Origin: Nocardia sp. NBC_00565
Lineage (GTDB): Bacteria; Actinomycetota; Actinomycetes; Mycobacteriales; Mycobacteriaceae
Length of the DNA: 64,000 nt
Direction of reading: 5' to 3'
Assembly (NCBI RefSeq): GCF_036345915.1
Contig: NZ_CP107785.1
Coordinates: forward strand, 1,984,001-2,048,000
In this document: positions 30,230-38,584 of the stretch, one piece after another
How the letters are laid out: each line of letters starts with the position of its first letter
How positions within the stretch are numbered: position 1 is the first letter of the stretch
Translations under genes and position numbers: made by a program
Notes under the pieces: model-generated
Databases searched by the model: none
The model's input: the letters and a program-made list of their open reading frames with translations, nothing else
Told to the model about the DNA's origin: nothing

Positions 30230-30658
30230 ATGAAGGCCCACATCAACGCGATCACTTTGGCCGTCAGTGACCTGGAGCGGTCCCTGCGCTTCTACCGCGA
30301 CGGCCTCGGCCTCTCCTCACCGGGCATCGTCGGCACGGAATTCGTCCGCGATGAGCGGACTCCGGGCGGTTCGGTCGCCATGTTCACCCTCGACGGCGGG
30401 CTCATCCTCTCGCTCTATTCGCGCACCGATCTGGCGCTGGATGCGGGCATCGCGCCCGAGCGAGTCGCCGGTTCACCGATCAGCCTCGGCTTCTTCGCCG
30501 AGAGCCGCGAGGGCGTCGATCACATTCTGGAACAGGCCGAACAAGCGGGCGGCACGATCGTCCGTCCGCCGCTGGTCCGCCCGTGGGGAATTTACGCGGG
30601 CTACTTCAGCGATCCCGACGGTCACCTCTGGGAAGCGATTTACTTCTTGAACAACTGA
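30230..30658 (+). CDS. VOC-family (glyoxalase/bleomycin-resistance fold) protein
   Basis: 142 residues from the ATG at 30230 with AGGAGG nine bases upstream. It has two beta-alpha-beta-beta-beta units: INAITLAVSDLERSLRFYRD (His4/Ile start of motif one) and GGTIVRPPLVRPWGIYAGYF with SDPDGHLWEAIYF at the end, where His and Glu are candidate metal ligands. Members act as lyases, dioxygenases or drug-binding proteins. The specific role is unknown. It is separated from the PPIase gene by a bidirectional hairpin. Confidence 0.88.
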   Translation: MKAHINAITLAVSDLERSLRFYRDGLGLSSPGIVGTEFVRDERTPGGSVAMFTLDGGLILSLYSRTDLALDAGIAPERVAGSPISLGFFAESREGVDHILEQAEQAGGTIVRPPLVRPWGIYAGYFSDPDGHLWEAIYFLNN

Positions 30659-30750
30659 TCATCGCGGATCAGCGGGGACTGGTCAGTGCCCGTGTGGTCC
30701 GGCATAGGCCACTGGGGTCGCCCGTCGAGTGCGACCACGAACCGGCCACG

Positions 30751-30783
30751 CGCGGTGCGGCCCGCAGGGGGGGTCGCACCGCG
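30751..30783. terminator. Bidirectional terminator between VOC and cyclophilin genes
   Basis: Nine-base stem CGCGGTGCG / CGCACCGCG (30751-30759 and 30775-30783) between two convergent genes. No clear T-run on either side. Confidence 0.55.
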
Positions 30784-30790
30784 GCGCGGG

Positions 30791-31519
30791 TCAGTTCTTT
30801 GTGGTGGTTACCGTGTTCAGGACGACATCGGCGCTGGGGCGGCCGTCGCCGGAGCTATCGGCGACGCCTGCCTGGGCGACCCGGTCGAGGACGTCCGTGC
30901 CGTTGGTGATCTTGCCGAACGGGGTGTAGTTCGGGGGCAGTTGCGAATCCTTGTACACCAGGAAGAACTGGCTGCCGTTGGTGTCGGGGCCCGCGTTCGC
31001 CATGGCTACGGTGCCCGCCGGGTAGGTCGCGCCGTCCAGGTTCTCGTTCGGGAATTGGTAGCCGGGGCCACCCGTTCCGGTGGCGCTCGGGTCACCGCAT
31101 TGCAGTACGAAGATGCCCGAGGTGGTGAGGCGGTGGCACTGGGTGTGGTCGAAGTACTTCTGACCGGACAGGAAGACGAAGGAATTCACCGTGCGCGGCG
31201 CACGGCCCGCCTGCAGTGCGATATCCACGGTGCCGCAGGTGGTCTCCAACTTCGCGGTGTAGGCCGCGCCCGGATCGATCGTCAGCGCGGGTTCGGCGTC
31301 CCACTGTTTGGTCTCGGGCTTGACCATATCCGGGGCCGCGCAACCGGCGACCGGTGTGCTCCCTGGATCCGCCGAGACGCCGCCCGGGGCAAAGACCGCG
31401 AGGCTCGCGCCGACGGCGAATACGCCAAGGCCCCGTAGCAGGGCGGTCCCGACTCGGCGATGCTGCTGCCTGGTGGGCTGATGGTGGTCGAATTGCCGCG
31501 CCTGCACATCGCTGCTCAC
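30791..31519 (-). CDS. Secreted cyclophilin-type peptidyl-prolyl isomerase
   Basis: 242 residues from a GTG at 31519 with AAGGAGAC upstream. A basic N-terminus and hydrophobic segment (ALLRGLGVFAVGASLAVFAP, ~26-45) form a signal or anchor, so the enzyme acts outside the membrane. The cyclophilin domain follows: FVFLSGQKYFDHTQCHRLTT, GPGYQFPNENLDG and MANAGPDTNGSQFFLVYKDS with the catalytic-site Gln-Phe-Phe, then YTPFGKITNGTDVLDRVA. It should assist folding of exported proteins. Extra cysteines (CAAPD, TTCGTV, TQCHR, LQCGD) may form disulphides. Confidence 0.93.
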   Translation of the reverse strand: MSSDVQARQFDHHQPTRQQHRRVGTALLRGLGVFAVGASLAVFAPGGVSADPGSTPVAGCAAPDMVKPETKQWDAEPALTIDPGAAYTAKLETTCGTVDIALQAGRAPRTVNSFVFLSGQKYFDHTQCHRLTTSGIFVLQCGDPSATGTGGPGYQFPNENLDGATYPAGTVAMANAGPDTNGSQFFLVYKDSQLPPNYTPFGKITNGTDVLDRVAQAGVADSSGDGRPSADVVLNTVTTTKN

Positions 31520-31669
31520 CGGTGGAGGTCTCCTTCTGTTGGGGATCGCATCGGGTGATGCTCAGCGGATCATTCCATCTCGACGCCCCGAGTGGAACGG
31601 ATACCGCATTGCGACTGTGTGGCAATAGATATGCGGCCACGATCACCGAGCCGATTCGTGAATGTCGGG

Positions 31670-33124
31670 TCAGGCGCGGCGGACGCGGCGGTAGGTGGGG
31701 GCGGCGGTGGTGGCGGCGACCAGTTCGGTGGTGAGCCAGTCGAGGTCGGCGTCGGTGATGGGGGCGACGGTGATGCGGAGGTGGTCGCCGAGGGGGTGGT
31801 CTTCGATCTCGAAGGGGCGGCCGGGAGCGGCCTTGATGCCGGCGGCGGCGAGGGAGATCATGGCCGCGTTCTCATCGGCCACCGGGAGCCAGAGGTTGAT
31901 GCCGTCGCCGCGAGCGATGGTAGTGCCCTTGCGGGCCAGGCCGCGCCGGAGTTCGGTTGAGCGCCTTCGGTATTCGGTGCGGGCCGCGGTCACGGTGCGG
32001 GCGGCGGTGTCGTCGTCGAGCATGGTGAGCAGTAGGCGTTGCAGTAGGCGGCTGGTCCAGCCCGGGCCGAGCATGCGGCGCTCGATCACCGGGTCGAGCA
32101 GCTCGGCGGAGCCGCCGACCACTGCGAGGCGCAGATCGGCCCCATGTGATTTCGAGTAAGACCGGATATGTGCCGTTCGAGGCAATCGCGCGCCAAGGGA
32201 ACGCAGTGCGGCGGAGGCGATTCCGGCGGAGTGGTCGTCCTCGATGACGAGTGTATTCGTGCCGGAAAGGATTTCGGTCAGCTCGCGGACACGTCTGGCG
32301 GTCAGCGAGACGCCCGTCGGGTTCTGTGCGCGCGGCTGCAGGATCAGCGCAATGGCACCTTGTTTTCTGACAGCGCGCCTCAAATCGTCTGGTAGCAAAC
32401 CAGATTCGTCCATCCGAACGGCTACCGGCCGAGCGCCGATACGGGCGAGTAGATCGAGAAATGGTGGGAAGCACGGATCTTCGACCGCGACCGCATCACC
32501 GAGCCGCACGTGCGTGGTGAGCAATCGATCGACGGCATCGAGAGCGCCATCGAGAACCGCGAGCCGTTCGGCGCGAAACGGCCAATCGGCGCGCACCTTC
32601 GCGGCCAATTCCGGTAACACCGCCTCGCCGAGATAGTCGGCGGCCAAACCGCCCCGCCCATGATCGGTGATCGCGTGCAGCGCGGCAGCCAGATCGGGCA
32701 ATAGCTCCGGATCCGGCGTCCCCCGGGAAAGATCGATACGGAACGCACTGTCCGAGGGCGGATGCAGTCGCTGATAACGCCCGGTCGGCGGCACCGGACG
32801 GGTTCCGTCCGGTTCGCCGACAAATGTCCCGGCCCGCCCCCGCGCCACGATCGCACCGGTGGCCGCCAACGCCCGCCAAGCCTGGTTGACGGTAGCGGGC
32901 GAGACCCGCAACTCTCGAGCGACCTCCCGCACCGTCGGCAACCGCGCCCCGGGTTCGACTGCCCCCGAACGAATCCGCCGACTCACCGCCGCCGCGATTC
33001 CGGCCGGCGTCCGATCTTCGAGGTCCCCGCTGAACAGCCCCGACCCGATAACGGCAGGTGCCGACGCGGCGTCTCGCGCATCGTCTGCGGGCACCTGTGG
33101 CGCGGTAGCGGGGTCGAAGTTCAC
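31670..33124 (-). CDS. MocR/PdxR-type GntR regulator with aminotransferase-like domain
   Basis: 484 residues from a GTG at 33124 (VNFDPATAPQVPADDARDAA); the frame extends to a TTG at 33172 but without a ribosome binding site. Residues ~60-125 are a GntR winged helix (GARLPTVREVARELRVSPAT, VNQAWRALAATGAIVARGRA). The rest is a fold-type-I aminotransferase domain with the PLP lysine in SYSKSHGADLR. It is divergent from the pyrimidine catabolic operon that starts at 33247, so it is the likely regulator of that operon, sensing a PLP adduct or an amino intermediate. Confidence 0.9.
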   Translation of the reverse strand: MNFDPATAPQVPADDARDAASAPAVIGSGLFSGDLEDRTPAGIAAAVSRRIRSGAVEPGARLPTVREVARELRVSPATVNQAWRALAATGAIVARGRAGTFVGEPDGTRPVPPTGRYQRLHPPSDSAFRIDLSRGTPDPELLPDLAAALHAITDHGRGGLAADYLGEAVLPELAAKVRADWPFRAERLAVLDGALDAVDRLLTTHVRLGDAVAVEDPCFPPFLDLLARIGARPVAVRMDESGLLPDDLRRAVRKQGAIALILQPRAQNPTGVSLTARRVRELTEILSGTNTLVIEDDHSAGIASAALRSLGARLPRTAHIRSYSKSHGADLRLAVVGGSAELLDPVIERRMLGPGWTSRLLQRLLLTMLDDDTAARTVTAARTEYRRRSTELRRGLARKGTTIARGDGINLWLPVADENAAMISLAAAGIKAAPGRPFEIEDHPLGDHLRITVAPITDADLDWLTTELVAATTAAPTYRRVRRA

Positions 33125-33203
33125 AGCGTCATTCTGCGTCGGGCACAGCGCCGGAACTATGACCGGCCCCAAGGTTTACGGCTACGAAACTGTTTCCGCA
33201 ATC

Positions 33204-33214
33204 TTGTAACACAA
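33204..33214. promoter_or_regulatory. Short palindrome in the MocR/amidohydrolase intergenic region
   Basis: TTGTAACACAA, a 4-3-4 palindrome, is centred 38 bp upstream of the amidohydrolase start. Position suits an operator for the divergent MocR regulator. The symmetry is short and could be chance. Confidence 0.3.
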
Positions 33215-33235
33215 CCGAATTGAGTCTCGGTGAAG

Positions 33236-33241
33236 TATAAC
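33236..33241 (+). promoter_or_regulatory. Candidate -10 box of a leaderless transcript
   Basis: TATAAC ends six bases before the ATG at 33247, and no Shine-Dalgarno-like sequence precedes that ATG. This spacing would place the transcription start at the start codon. A convincing -35 hexamer is not seen. Confidence 0.45.
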
Positions 33242-33246
33242 AAAGC

Positions 33247-34083
33247 ATGGGAATCGTTCGAGCCGCGCTCGTCCAGACGAACTGGACAGGCGATAAAGAG
33301 TCCATGATCAAGGCGCACGAGGACTACGCCCGCCAGGCCGCCGCACAGGGCGCCAAGGTGATCTGCTTCCAGGAGTTGTTCTACGGCCCGTACTTCTGCC
33401 AGTTGCAGGACGCGAAGTTCTACGACTACGCGGAATCGGTGCCGGGTCCGACCACGGAGCGATTCGCCGCCCTGGCGAAGGAATTGGGGTTGGTGCTGGT
33501 CCTGCCGGTGTACGAGCAGGAACAGCCGGGCCTGCTCTACAACACCGCGGCGGTCATCGATGCGGACGGCAGTTACCTCGGTAAGTACCGTAAACACCAC
33601 ATTCCGCACGTCAACGGGTTCTGGGAGAAGTTCTACTTCCGCCCCGGCAACCTGGGCTGGCCGGTCTTCGACACCGCGGTCGGCAAGGTCGGCGTCTATA
33701 TCTGTTATGACCGGCACTTCCCGGAGGGCTGGCGTGCGCTCGGCCTGGCGGGCGCGGAGATCGTGTTCAACCCCTCCGCGACCTCGCGCGGGCTGTCCGG
33801 CTACCTGTGGCAACTGGAGCAACCCGCCTCCGCGGTCGCCAACGAATACTTCATCGGGGCCATCAACCGGGTGGGCATCGAGGAGTACGGTGATGACGAT
33901 TTCTACGGAACCAGCTATTTCGTAGATCCGGAAGGTAAATTCGTCGGAGACGTCGCCTCGGACACCGACCCCGAGCTGGTGATCCGTGACCTCGATATGG
34001 ATCTGATCAAGGTGGTGCGCGACCGCTGGGCGTTCTATCGCGATCGCCGCCCCGACGCCTACGGACCGCTGGTGGCTCCCTGA
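33247..34083 (+). CDS. Beta-ureidopropionase-like nitrilase-superfamily amidohydrolase
   Basis: 278 residues from the ATG at 33247. The nitrilase-fold triad is visible: Glu43 (ICFQELFYGP), Lys116 (KYRKHHIP) and Cys153 (YICYDRHFPE). Sequence style (PHVNGFWEKFYFRPGN) fits the N-carbamoyl-beta-alanine/N-carbamoylputrescine branch. Immediately before a hydantoinase gene it most likely cleaves N-carbamoyl-beta-alanine (or beta-aminoisobutyrate) to the amino acid, CO2 and ammonia, the third step of reductive pyrimidine degradation. It is first in the operon; hydA follows after 16 bp. Confidence 0.88.
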   Translation: MGIVRAALVQTNWTGDKESMIKAHEDYARQAAAQGAKVICFQELFYGPYFCQLQDAKFYDYAESVPGPTTERFAALAKELGLVLVLPVYEQEQPGLLYNTAAVIDADGSYLGKYRKHHIPHVNGFWEKFYFRPGNLGWPVFDTAVGKVGVYICYDRHFPEGWRALGLAGAEIVFNPSATSRGLSGYLWQLEQPASAVANEYFIGAINRVGIEEYGDDDFYGTSYFVDPEGKFVGDVASDTDPELVIRDLDMDLIKVVRDRWAFYRDRRPDAYGPLVAP

Positions 34084-34099
34084 GGCTGGTGATATCGAT

Positions 34100-35521
34100 A
34101 TGACGAAGACGTTCATTCATGGCGGCACGGTGGTCTCGGCTACCGGATCGCAATTGCTCGATGTGCTGATCGACGGCGAAACAATCGTCGCCGTCCTGCA
34201 GCCGGGTGCCACCGCACTGGGCGCGGATCTCACCGCGTCCGCGGATGTGGTCATCGACGCGACCGGCAAATACGTGATTCCCGGCGGCGTGGACGGGCAC
34301 ACGCATATGCAACTGCCCTTCGGCGGCACCGAGGCCTCGGATACCTTCGAGACCGGCACCCGGGCCGCCGCCTGGGGTGGCACCACCACCATCGTCGACT
34401 TCGCCGTGCAGAAGCCGGGGGAGCGGGTGCAGGACACTCTCGGGCTGTGGCACGAGAAGGCCGCGGGGAACTGTGCGATCGACTACGGCTTCCACCAGAT
34501 CATCGGTGAGGTGAACGACGAATCCCTCAAGGGGATGAGCGAATTGGTGGCCGAGGGCGTCACCAGCTTCAAGTTGTTCATGGCCTATCCCGGGGTCTTC
34601 TACTCCACCGACGGTCAGATTCTGCGGGCCATGCAATCGGCGGGCGATCTCGGCGCGCTGCTGATGATGCACGCGGAGAACGGCATTGCCATCGATGTGC
34701 TGGTCGAGCAGGCGCTGGCGCGCGGCGAAACCTCGCCCTACTACCACGGCGTCACCCGGCCGTGGCAGATGGAGGAGGAGGCCACCCACCGCGCGATCAT
34801 GTTGGCGCAGTTGACCGGTGCGCCGCTGTATGTCGTGCACGTCTCGGCCAAGCAGGCGATGGAACAGATCGTTGCCGCACACGGCAACGGGCAGAACGTC
34901 TTCGGCGAGACCTGTCCGCAGTATCTGTACCTTTCGCTCGAAGAGCAGTTGGGTGCACCGGGTTTCGAGGGCGCGAAATGGGTGTGCTCGACACCGCTGC
35001 GTTCGAAGGCCGAAGGCCATCAGGACGAGCTGTGGCGCTACATCCGCACCGGTGCGGTCACCTCGGTCAGCACCGACCACTGTCCCTTCTGCATGAAGGA
35101 CCAGAAAGAGCTGGGCGTCGGCGATTTCAGCAAGATCCCCAATGGGATAGGCGGCGTCGAGCATCGGATGGACCTGATGTTCCAGGGCGTGAAGAACGGC
35201 CTGATCTCACTGGAACGCTGGGTCGAGGTGTGCTGCACCACCCCGGCGCGGATGTTCGGCATGTATCCGCGCAAGGGTGTCATCAGTCCGGGCGCCGACG
35301 CCGACATCGTGGTCTACGACCCGAACGGCCATACCAGCATCGGCTTGGGCAAGACCCACCACATGAATATGGACCACTCGGCCTGGGAGGGCTTCGAGAT
35401 CGACGGACATGTCGACACCGTGCTCTCGCGCGGCCGCGTGATCATCGACGATGGCGCGTACCTGGGCAGCACCGGCCACGGCCGGTTCATCGTACGCGAA
35501 CTGTCGCAGAACCTGATCTGA
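34100..35521 (+). CDS. hydA: Dihydropyrimidinase / hydantoinase
   Basis: 473 residues from the ATG at 34100. It opens the ring of dihydrouracil or dihydrothymine to the N-carbamoyl amino acid. Amidohydrolase metal ligands are all present: GHTHM (His67, His69), the carboxylated lysine in TSFKLFMAY (Lys158), His191 in MMHAENG, His247 in VVHVSA and Asp326 in STDHCPF. Length and the C-terminal HMNMDHSAWEGFE region are typical of dihydropyrimidinases. A 20-bp tandem duplication covers its stop codon. Confidence 0.95.
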   Translation: MTKTFIHGGTVVSATGSQLLDVLIDGETIVAVLQPGATALGADLTASADVVIDATGKYVIPGGVDGHTHMQLPFGGTEASDTFETGTRAAAWGGTTTIVDFAVQKPGERVQDTLGLWHEKAAGNCAIDYGFHQIIGEVNDESLKGMSELVAEGVTSFKLFMAYPGVFYSTDGQILRAMQSAGDLGALLMMHAENGIAIDVLVEQALARGETSPYYHGVTRPWQMEEEATHRAIMLAQLTGAPLYVVHVSAKQAMEQIVAAHGNGQNVFGETCPQYLYLSLEEQLGAPGFEGAKWVCSTPLRSKAEGHQDELWRYIRTGAVTSVSTDHCPFCMKDQKELGVGDFSKIPNGIGGVEHRMDLMFQGVKNGLISLERWVEVCCTTPARMFGMYPRKGVISPGADADIVVYDPNGHTSIGLGKTHHMNMDHSAWEGFEIDGHVDTVLSRGRVIIDDGAYLGSTGHGRFIVRELSQNLI

Positions 35522-35551
35522 CTCGAAATGGCCTGATCTGACCCGAAATGG
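35512..35551 (+). repeat. 20-bp tandem duplication over the hydA stop codon
   Basis: Copies 35512-35531 and 35532-35551 differ at one base (T or C in the tenth to twelfth positions). The first contains the final hydA codons and stop. The second lies just before the ribosome binding site of the F420-dependent enzyme gene. Confidence 0.85.
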
Positions 35552-35561
35552 AGAGTGCCGC

Positions 35562-36599
35562 ATGGATATCGGTGTGGTGCTGCAATGCACACCCCCCGCA
35601 TCGCGGGTGGTAGAACTGGCCAGACAGGCGGAGACGCACGGCTTTTCGCACGTGTGGACCTTCGACTCGCACCTGCTGTGGCAGGAGCCCTATGTCATCT
35701 ACAGCCAAATCCTCGCCGCCACCCGCAAGGTCGTCGTCGGCCCGATGGTGACCAACCCGGCCACCAGGGACTGGACGGTGACCGCGTCGACCTTCGCGAC
35801 GCTCAACGATATGTTCGGCAACCGCACCGTCTGTGGTATCGGCCGTGGCGACTCCGCGGTGCGGACCCTCGGCGGCAAACCGACCACGCTGGCGATACTG
35901 CGCGAATCCATCGAGGTGATAAGGGAACTCGGCAATGGCCGCAGCGCCCGCATCGGTGACACCGTGGTGCGGTTTCCGTGGGCGAGCGCCTCGGCACTCG
36001 AGGTGTGGGTGGCCGGATATGGCCCGCGCGCGCTCGATCTGACCGGCGAGGTGGCCGATGGATTCATTCTGCAGCTCGCCGATCCGGATATCGCCGCGTG
36101 GACGATCGCCAGGGTGCGCGCGGCCGCCGAGAAGGCGGGCCGTGCTCCCGGATCGGTGAAAATCTGTGTGGCCGCACCGGCTTACGTCACCGACGGTTCC
36201 GATGCCGCGACGGCGCACGCCCGCGAACAGTGCCGCTGGTTCGGTGGCATGGTCGGCAATCATGTGGCCGATATCGTCGCGAAATACGGTACCGACGGCG
36301 ACATTCCGACCGCGCTCACCGAGTACATCGCAGGCCGCCGGGGCTACGACTACAACGAGCACGGCCGGGCGGGTAATACGCACGCCGAATTCGTGCCGGA
36401 CGCGATCGTGGACCGCTTCTGCCTGATCGGCACCCCCGACGAGCAATTGGCTCGGTTGCACGAGCTGGAGAAGCTCGGCGTCGACCAGTTCGCGGTTTAC
36501 CTCCAGCACGACGCCAAGACCGCCACGCTGGAGGCGTACGGGGAGTCGGTGCTGCCGCGGTTGGCGCATCCGGTCACGGCGACGGCGGGCGCCGAATGA
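35562..36599 (+). CDS. LLM-class (F420-dependent) oxidoreductase
   Basis: 345 residues from the ATG at 35562 with GGAGAG upstream. It is a TIM-barrel of the luciferase-like group: MDIGVVLQCTPPASRVVELA, HGFSHVWTFDSHLLWQEPYV, VVVGPMVTNPATRDWTVTAS, and the cofactor segment CGIGRGDSAVRTLGG. This type is usually F420-dependent in actinobacteria and recurs beside hydantoinase genes. Its place after hydA and before the importer suggests it reduces the pyrimidine (or another ring) with F420H2, substituting for a missing dihydropyrimidine dehydrogenase; this is inference. Confidence 0.85.
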   Translation: MDIGVVLQCTPPASRVVELARQAETHGFSHVWTFDSHLLWQEPYVIYSQILAATRKVVVGPMVTNPATRDWTVTASTFATLNDMFGNRTVCGIGRGDSAVRTLGGKPTTLAILRESIEVIRELGNGRSARIGDTVVRFPWASASALEVWVAGYGPRALDLTGEVADGFILQLADPDIAAWTIARVRAAAEKAGRAPGSVKICVAAPAYVTDGSDAATAHAREQCRWFGGMVGNHVADIVAKYGTDGDIPTALTEYIAGRRGYDYNEHGRAGNTHAEFVPDAIVDRFCLIGTPDEQLARLHELEKLGVDQFAVYLQHDAKTATLEAYGESVLPRLAHPVTATAGAE

Positions 36600-36712
36600 T
36601 CGCCTCGGCGGCGGCGCTGCTCGCGTTGGCGGCGGCCTGCTACGAGGTGGCCAGACGTCGTCTCGCCGAGGCCGAGACAGCACATGTGCCGGTATCAGAG
36701 GGTGATCGATGA
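36596..36712 (+). CDS. 38-aa coupled micro-ORF (possible small membrane protein)
   Basis: Its ATG overlaps the stop of the LLM gene (ATGA at 36596-36599). The product has a hydrophobic alanine/leucine N-terminus (MIASAAALLALAAACYEVAR) and a charged tail (RRLAEAETAHVPVSEGDR). Its own stop overlaps the next ATG. The family is unknown. The perfect coupling on both sides is the main support that it is translated. Confidence 0.45.
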   Translation: MIASAAALLALAAACYEVARRRLAEAETAHVPVSEGDR

Positions 36713-36819
36713 GCGTGGGAAATCGGCGAGTGCGCCGTCACGTGGATGCGGTCGGCACGCTCGCGGCTATGGCGCGCGCGGCATTTGACACATGCTCGAT
36801 ACCGGTGGGTGCGCGATGA
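36709..36819 (+). CDS. 36-aa coupled micro-ORF
   Basis: It starts at an ATGA overlapping the previous micro-ORF and ends at an ATGA overlapping the permease start at 36816. The product (MSVGNRRVRRHVDAVGTLAA...) is basic at the N-terminus and mildly hydrophobic in the middle. No family is recognised. It may exist only to carry ribosomes to the permease start. Confidence 0.35.
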   Translation: MSVGNRRVRRHVDAVGTLAAMARAAFDTCSIPVGAR

Positions 36820-37703
36820 GTGCGGTCGCCCGGGCGCGTCGAGTCGCGTACGCGGTCGGCGTCCTTCTGTTGGTCGTCGCCGTGTGGGAGCTCGTGAAGG
36901 CTTTTGTGCCCGAACGTGGGGTCAGCATCGGTGATCAGCGCATCCTGCCGCGCACGAATGACGGTGCGCTGCCGCATGTCTGGTCGGTCATCACGGTGCT
37001 CGGTGACAAGGACGGCTCCGGCACCGTCGGTGGCACACTCGTGCGCACAGCCGGATTCACCTTCGGCCTCGCACTGCTGGCGTTGGCGATCGGCACGGTC
37101 GTCGGTATCGCGCTGGCCGTGGTGATGCAGCGCTTCTCCTTCGTCGAACGGGGATTGCTGCCCTATATCATTGTCTCGCAAACGGTTCCGCTGATCGCGC
37201 TGGCGCCGCTGGTTGCCGGATGGGGCGGCAAGATCGTCATCGCCGGTGAGCCGTGGCGGCCGTGGATGAGCATCGCCGTCATCGCGTCGTATTTGGCCTT
37301 TTTCCCGGTCGCGGTCGGGATGTTGCGCGGACTGCAGGCACCGTCGAAGGCCTCGGTTGAACTGCTGTACAGCTACTCGGCGAGCTGGTGGGAAACGCTG
37401 TTGCACTTGCGGTTTCCGGCGGCGGTCCCACATTTTCTGCCCGCGCTGCGCCTGGCCGCTGCGGCATCGGTGATCGGTGCGGTGGTCGCGGAGATCTCGA
37501 CCGGGACTGCGGGCGGGATCGGCCGCCAGATCATCGTGTTCTCCCAGCAGGCGACCGGCGATGCCGCCCGGCTGTACGCCGCCGTGCTCGTCGCCGCCCT
37601 GCTCGGCGTCGCCGTCACCGCCGTGGTCGGCTTCGCCGAATTCGCACTACGTCGTTACAGCCGTCCGGTCGGGGCGCGCAGCTCGTCAGGAGGTACCCGT
37701 TGA
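36816..37703 (+). CDS. ABC transporter permease (NMT1/THI5-type importer)
   Basis: 295 residues from the ATG at 36816 with about six membrane helices. The BPD_transp_1 coupling region is visible as SVELLYSYSASWWETLLHLR followed by FPAAVPHFLPALRLAAAASV. It is related to SsuC/TauC/ThiX-type permeases. Its stop overlaps the TTG start of the ATPase gene. A second, non-identical permease lies after the ATPase, so the importer has a heterodimeric membrane part, as in nucleobase-precursor systems. Confidence 0.92.
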   Translation: MSAVARARRVAYAVGVLLLVVAVWELVKAFVPERGVSIGDQRILPRTNDGALPHVWSVITVLGDKDGSGTVGGTLVRTAGFTFGLALLALAIGTVVGIALAVVMQRFSFVERGLLPYIIVSQTVPLIALAPLVAGWGGKIVIAGEPWRPWMSIAVIASYLAFFPVAVGMLRGLQAPSKASVELLYSYSASWWETLLHLRFPAAVPHFLPALRLAAAASVIGAVVAEISTGTAGGIGRQIIVFSQQATGDAARLYAAVLVAALLGVAVTAVVGFAEFALRRYSRPVGARSSSGGTR

Positions 37704-38584
37704 CCGGGAAAGCAGAATCAGCCGTGGCGGATACCGATGAGACGGTGGTGCCCGAACCCGAGCGGCCGGCCGATGTGGCCGCGGTCGATCTGGTCGATGT
37801 CGGCAAGATCTTCGACGCGGGCTCGGTCACCGCGCTCACCGACGTTTCGCTGAAAGTCCAGGCAGGCGAATTCGTTTCCCTGATCGGCCCGTCCGGCTGC
37901 GGCAAATCCACCCTCCTGCGCATCATCGCCGATCTGGAGCAGCCGAGCAGCGGCACCGTGACCGTGCACGGTAAAACCGCACGGCAGGCCAGAATCGACC
38001 AGGACTACGGCATCGCCTTCCAGCAGGCGGGCCTGCTCGACTGGCGCACCGTGCAGGCCAATGTCGAACTACCCCTCGAACTACACAAGGTCCCGAAGGC
38101 CGAAAGACGCGCACGCAGTGCGGAACTGCTCGAGATGGCCGGTCTGACGGATTTCGCGCAGCGCTATCCGGCGGAACTGTCCGGTGGCATGCAGCAGCGG
38201 GTGGCGATCGCTAGGGCACTGGCCCGCAAACCCTCGCTGCTACTGATGGACGAACCATTCGGCGCACTGGACGAGATGACCCGGGAACGGATGCAGGGCG
38301 AACTGCTGCGCATCGCCGGCGAGACCACCGCCGCCGTCGTTTTCGTGACGCACTCGATTCCGGAGGCGGTCTTCCTCTCCGACCGCGTGGTGGTCATGTC
38401 ACCGCGCCCCGGTCGCATCACCGAAGTCGTGCCGACCGGCGGCTGGGGCCGCGAGGCGGGTGTCAGCGGGGACGATATCCGTTCCAGCGAAGCCTTTTTC
38501 GAGGCAGTCGCCGCCGTCCGCACCGCGCTGCGCGGCGGGCACGAGGCCGCCGACATCATCGTGGCCGGACAGGATGTGCGATGA
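37700..38584 (+). CDS. ABC transporter ATP-binding protein
   Basis: 294 residues from a TTG at 37700 overlapping the permease stop, with AGGAGG eight bases upstream; the frame upstream of it is antisense-like within the permease. Walker A GPSGCGKST (63-71), Q-loop FQQAGLLDWRT, signature LSGGMQQRVAIARAL, Walker B LLLMDEPFGALDE and the switch His in VTHSIPEA are all present. It energises the importer with the flanking permeases. Confidence 0.94.
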   Translation: MTGKAESAVADTDETVVPEPERPADVAAVDLVDVGKIFDAGSVTALTDVSLKVQAGEFVSLIGPSGCGKSTLLRIIADLEQPSSGTVTVHGKTARQARIDQDYGIAFQQAGLLDWRTVQANVELPLELHKVPKAERRARSAELLEMAGLTDFAQRYPAELSGGMQQRVAIARALARKPSLLLMDEPFGALDEMTRERMQGELLRIAGETTAAVVFVTHSIPEAVFLSDRVVVMSPRPGRITEVVPTGGWGREAGVSGDDIRSSEAFFEAVAAVRTALRGGHEAADIIVAGQDVR

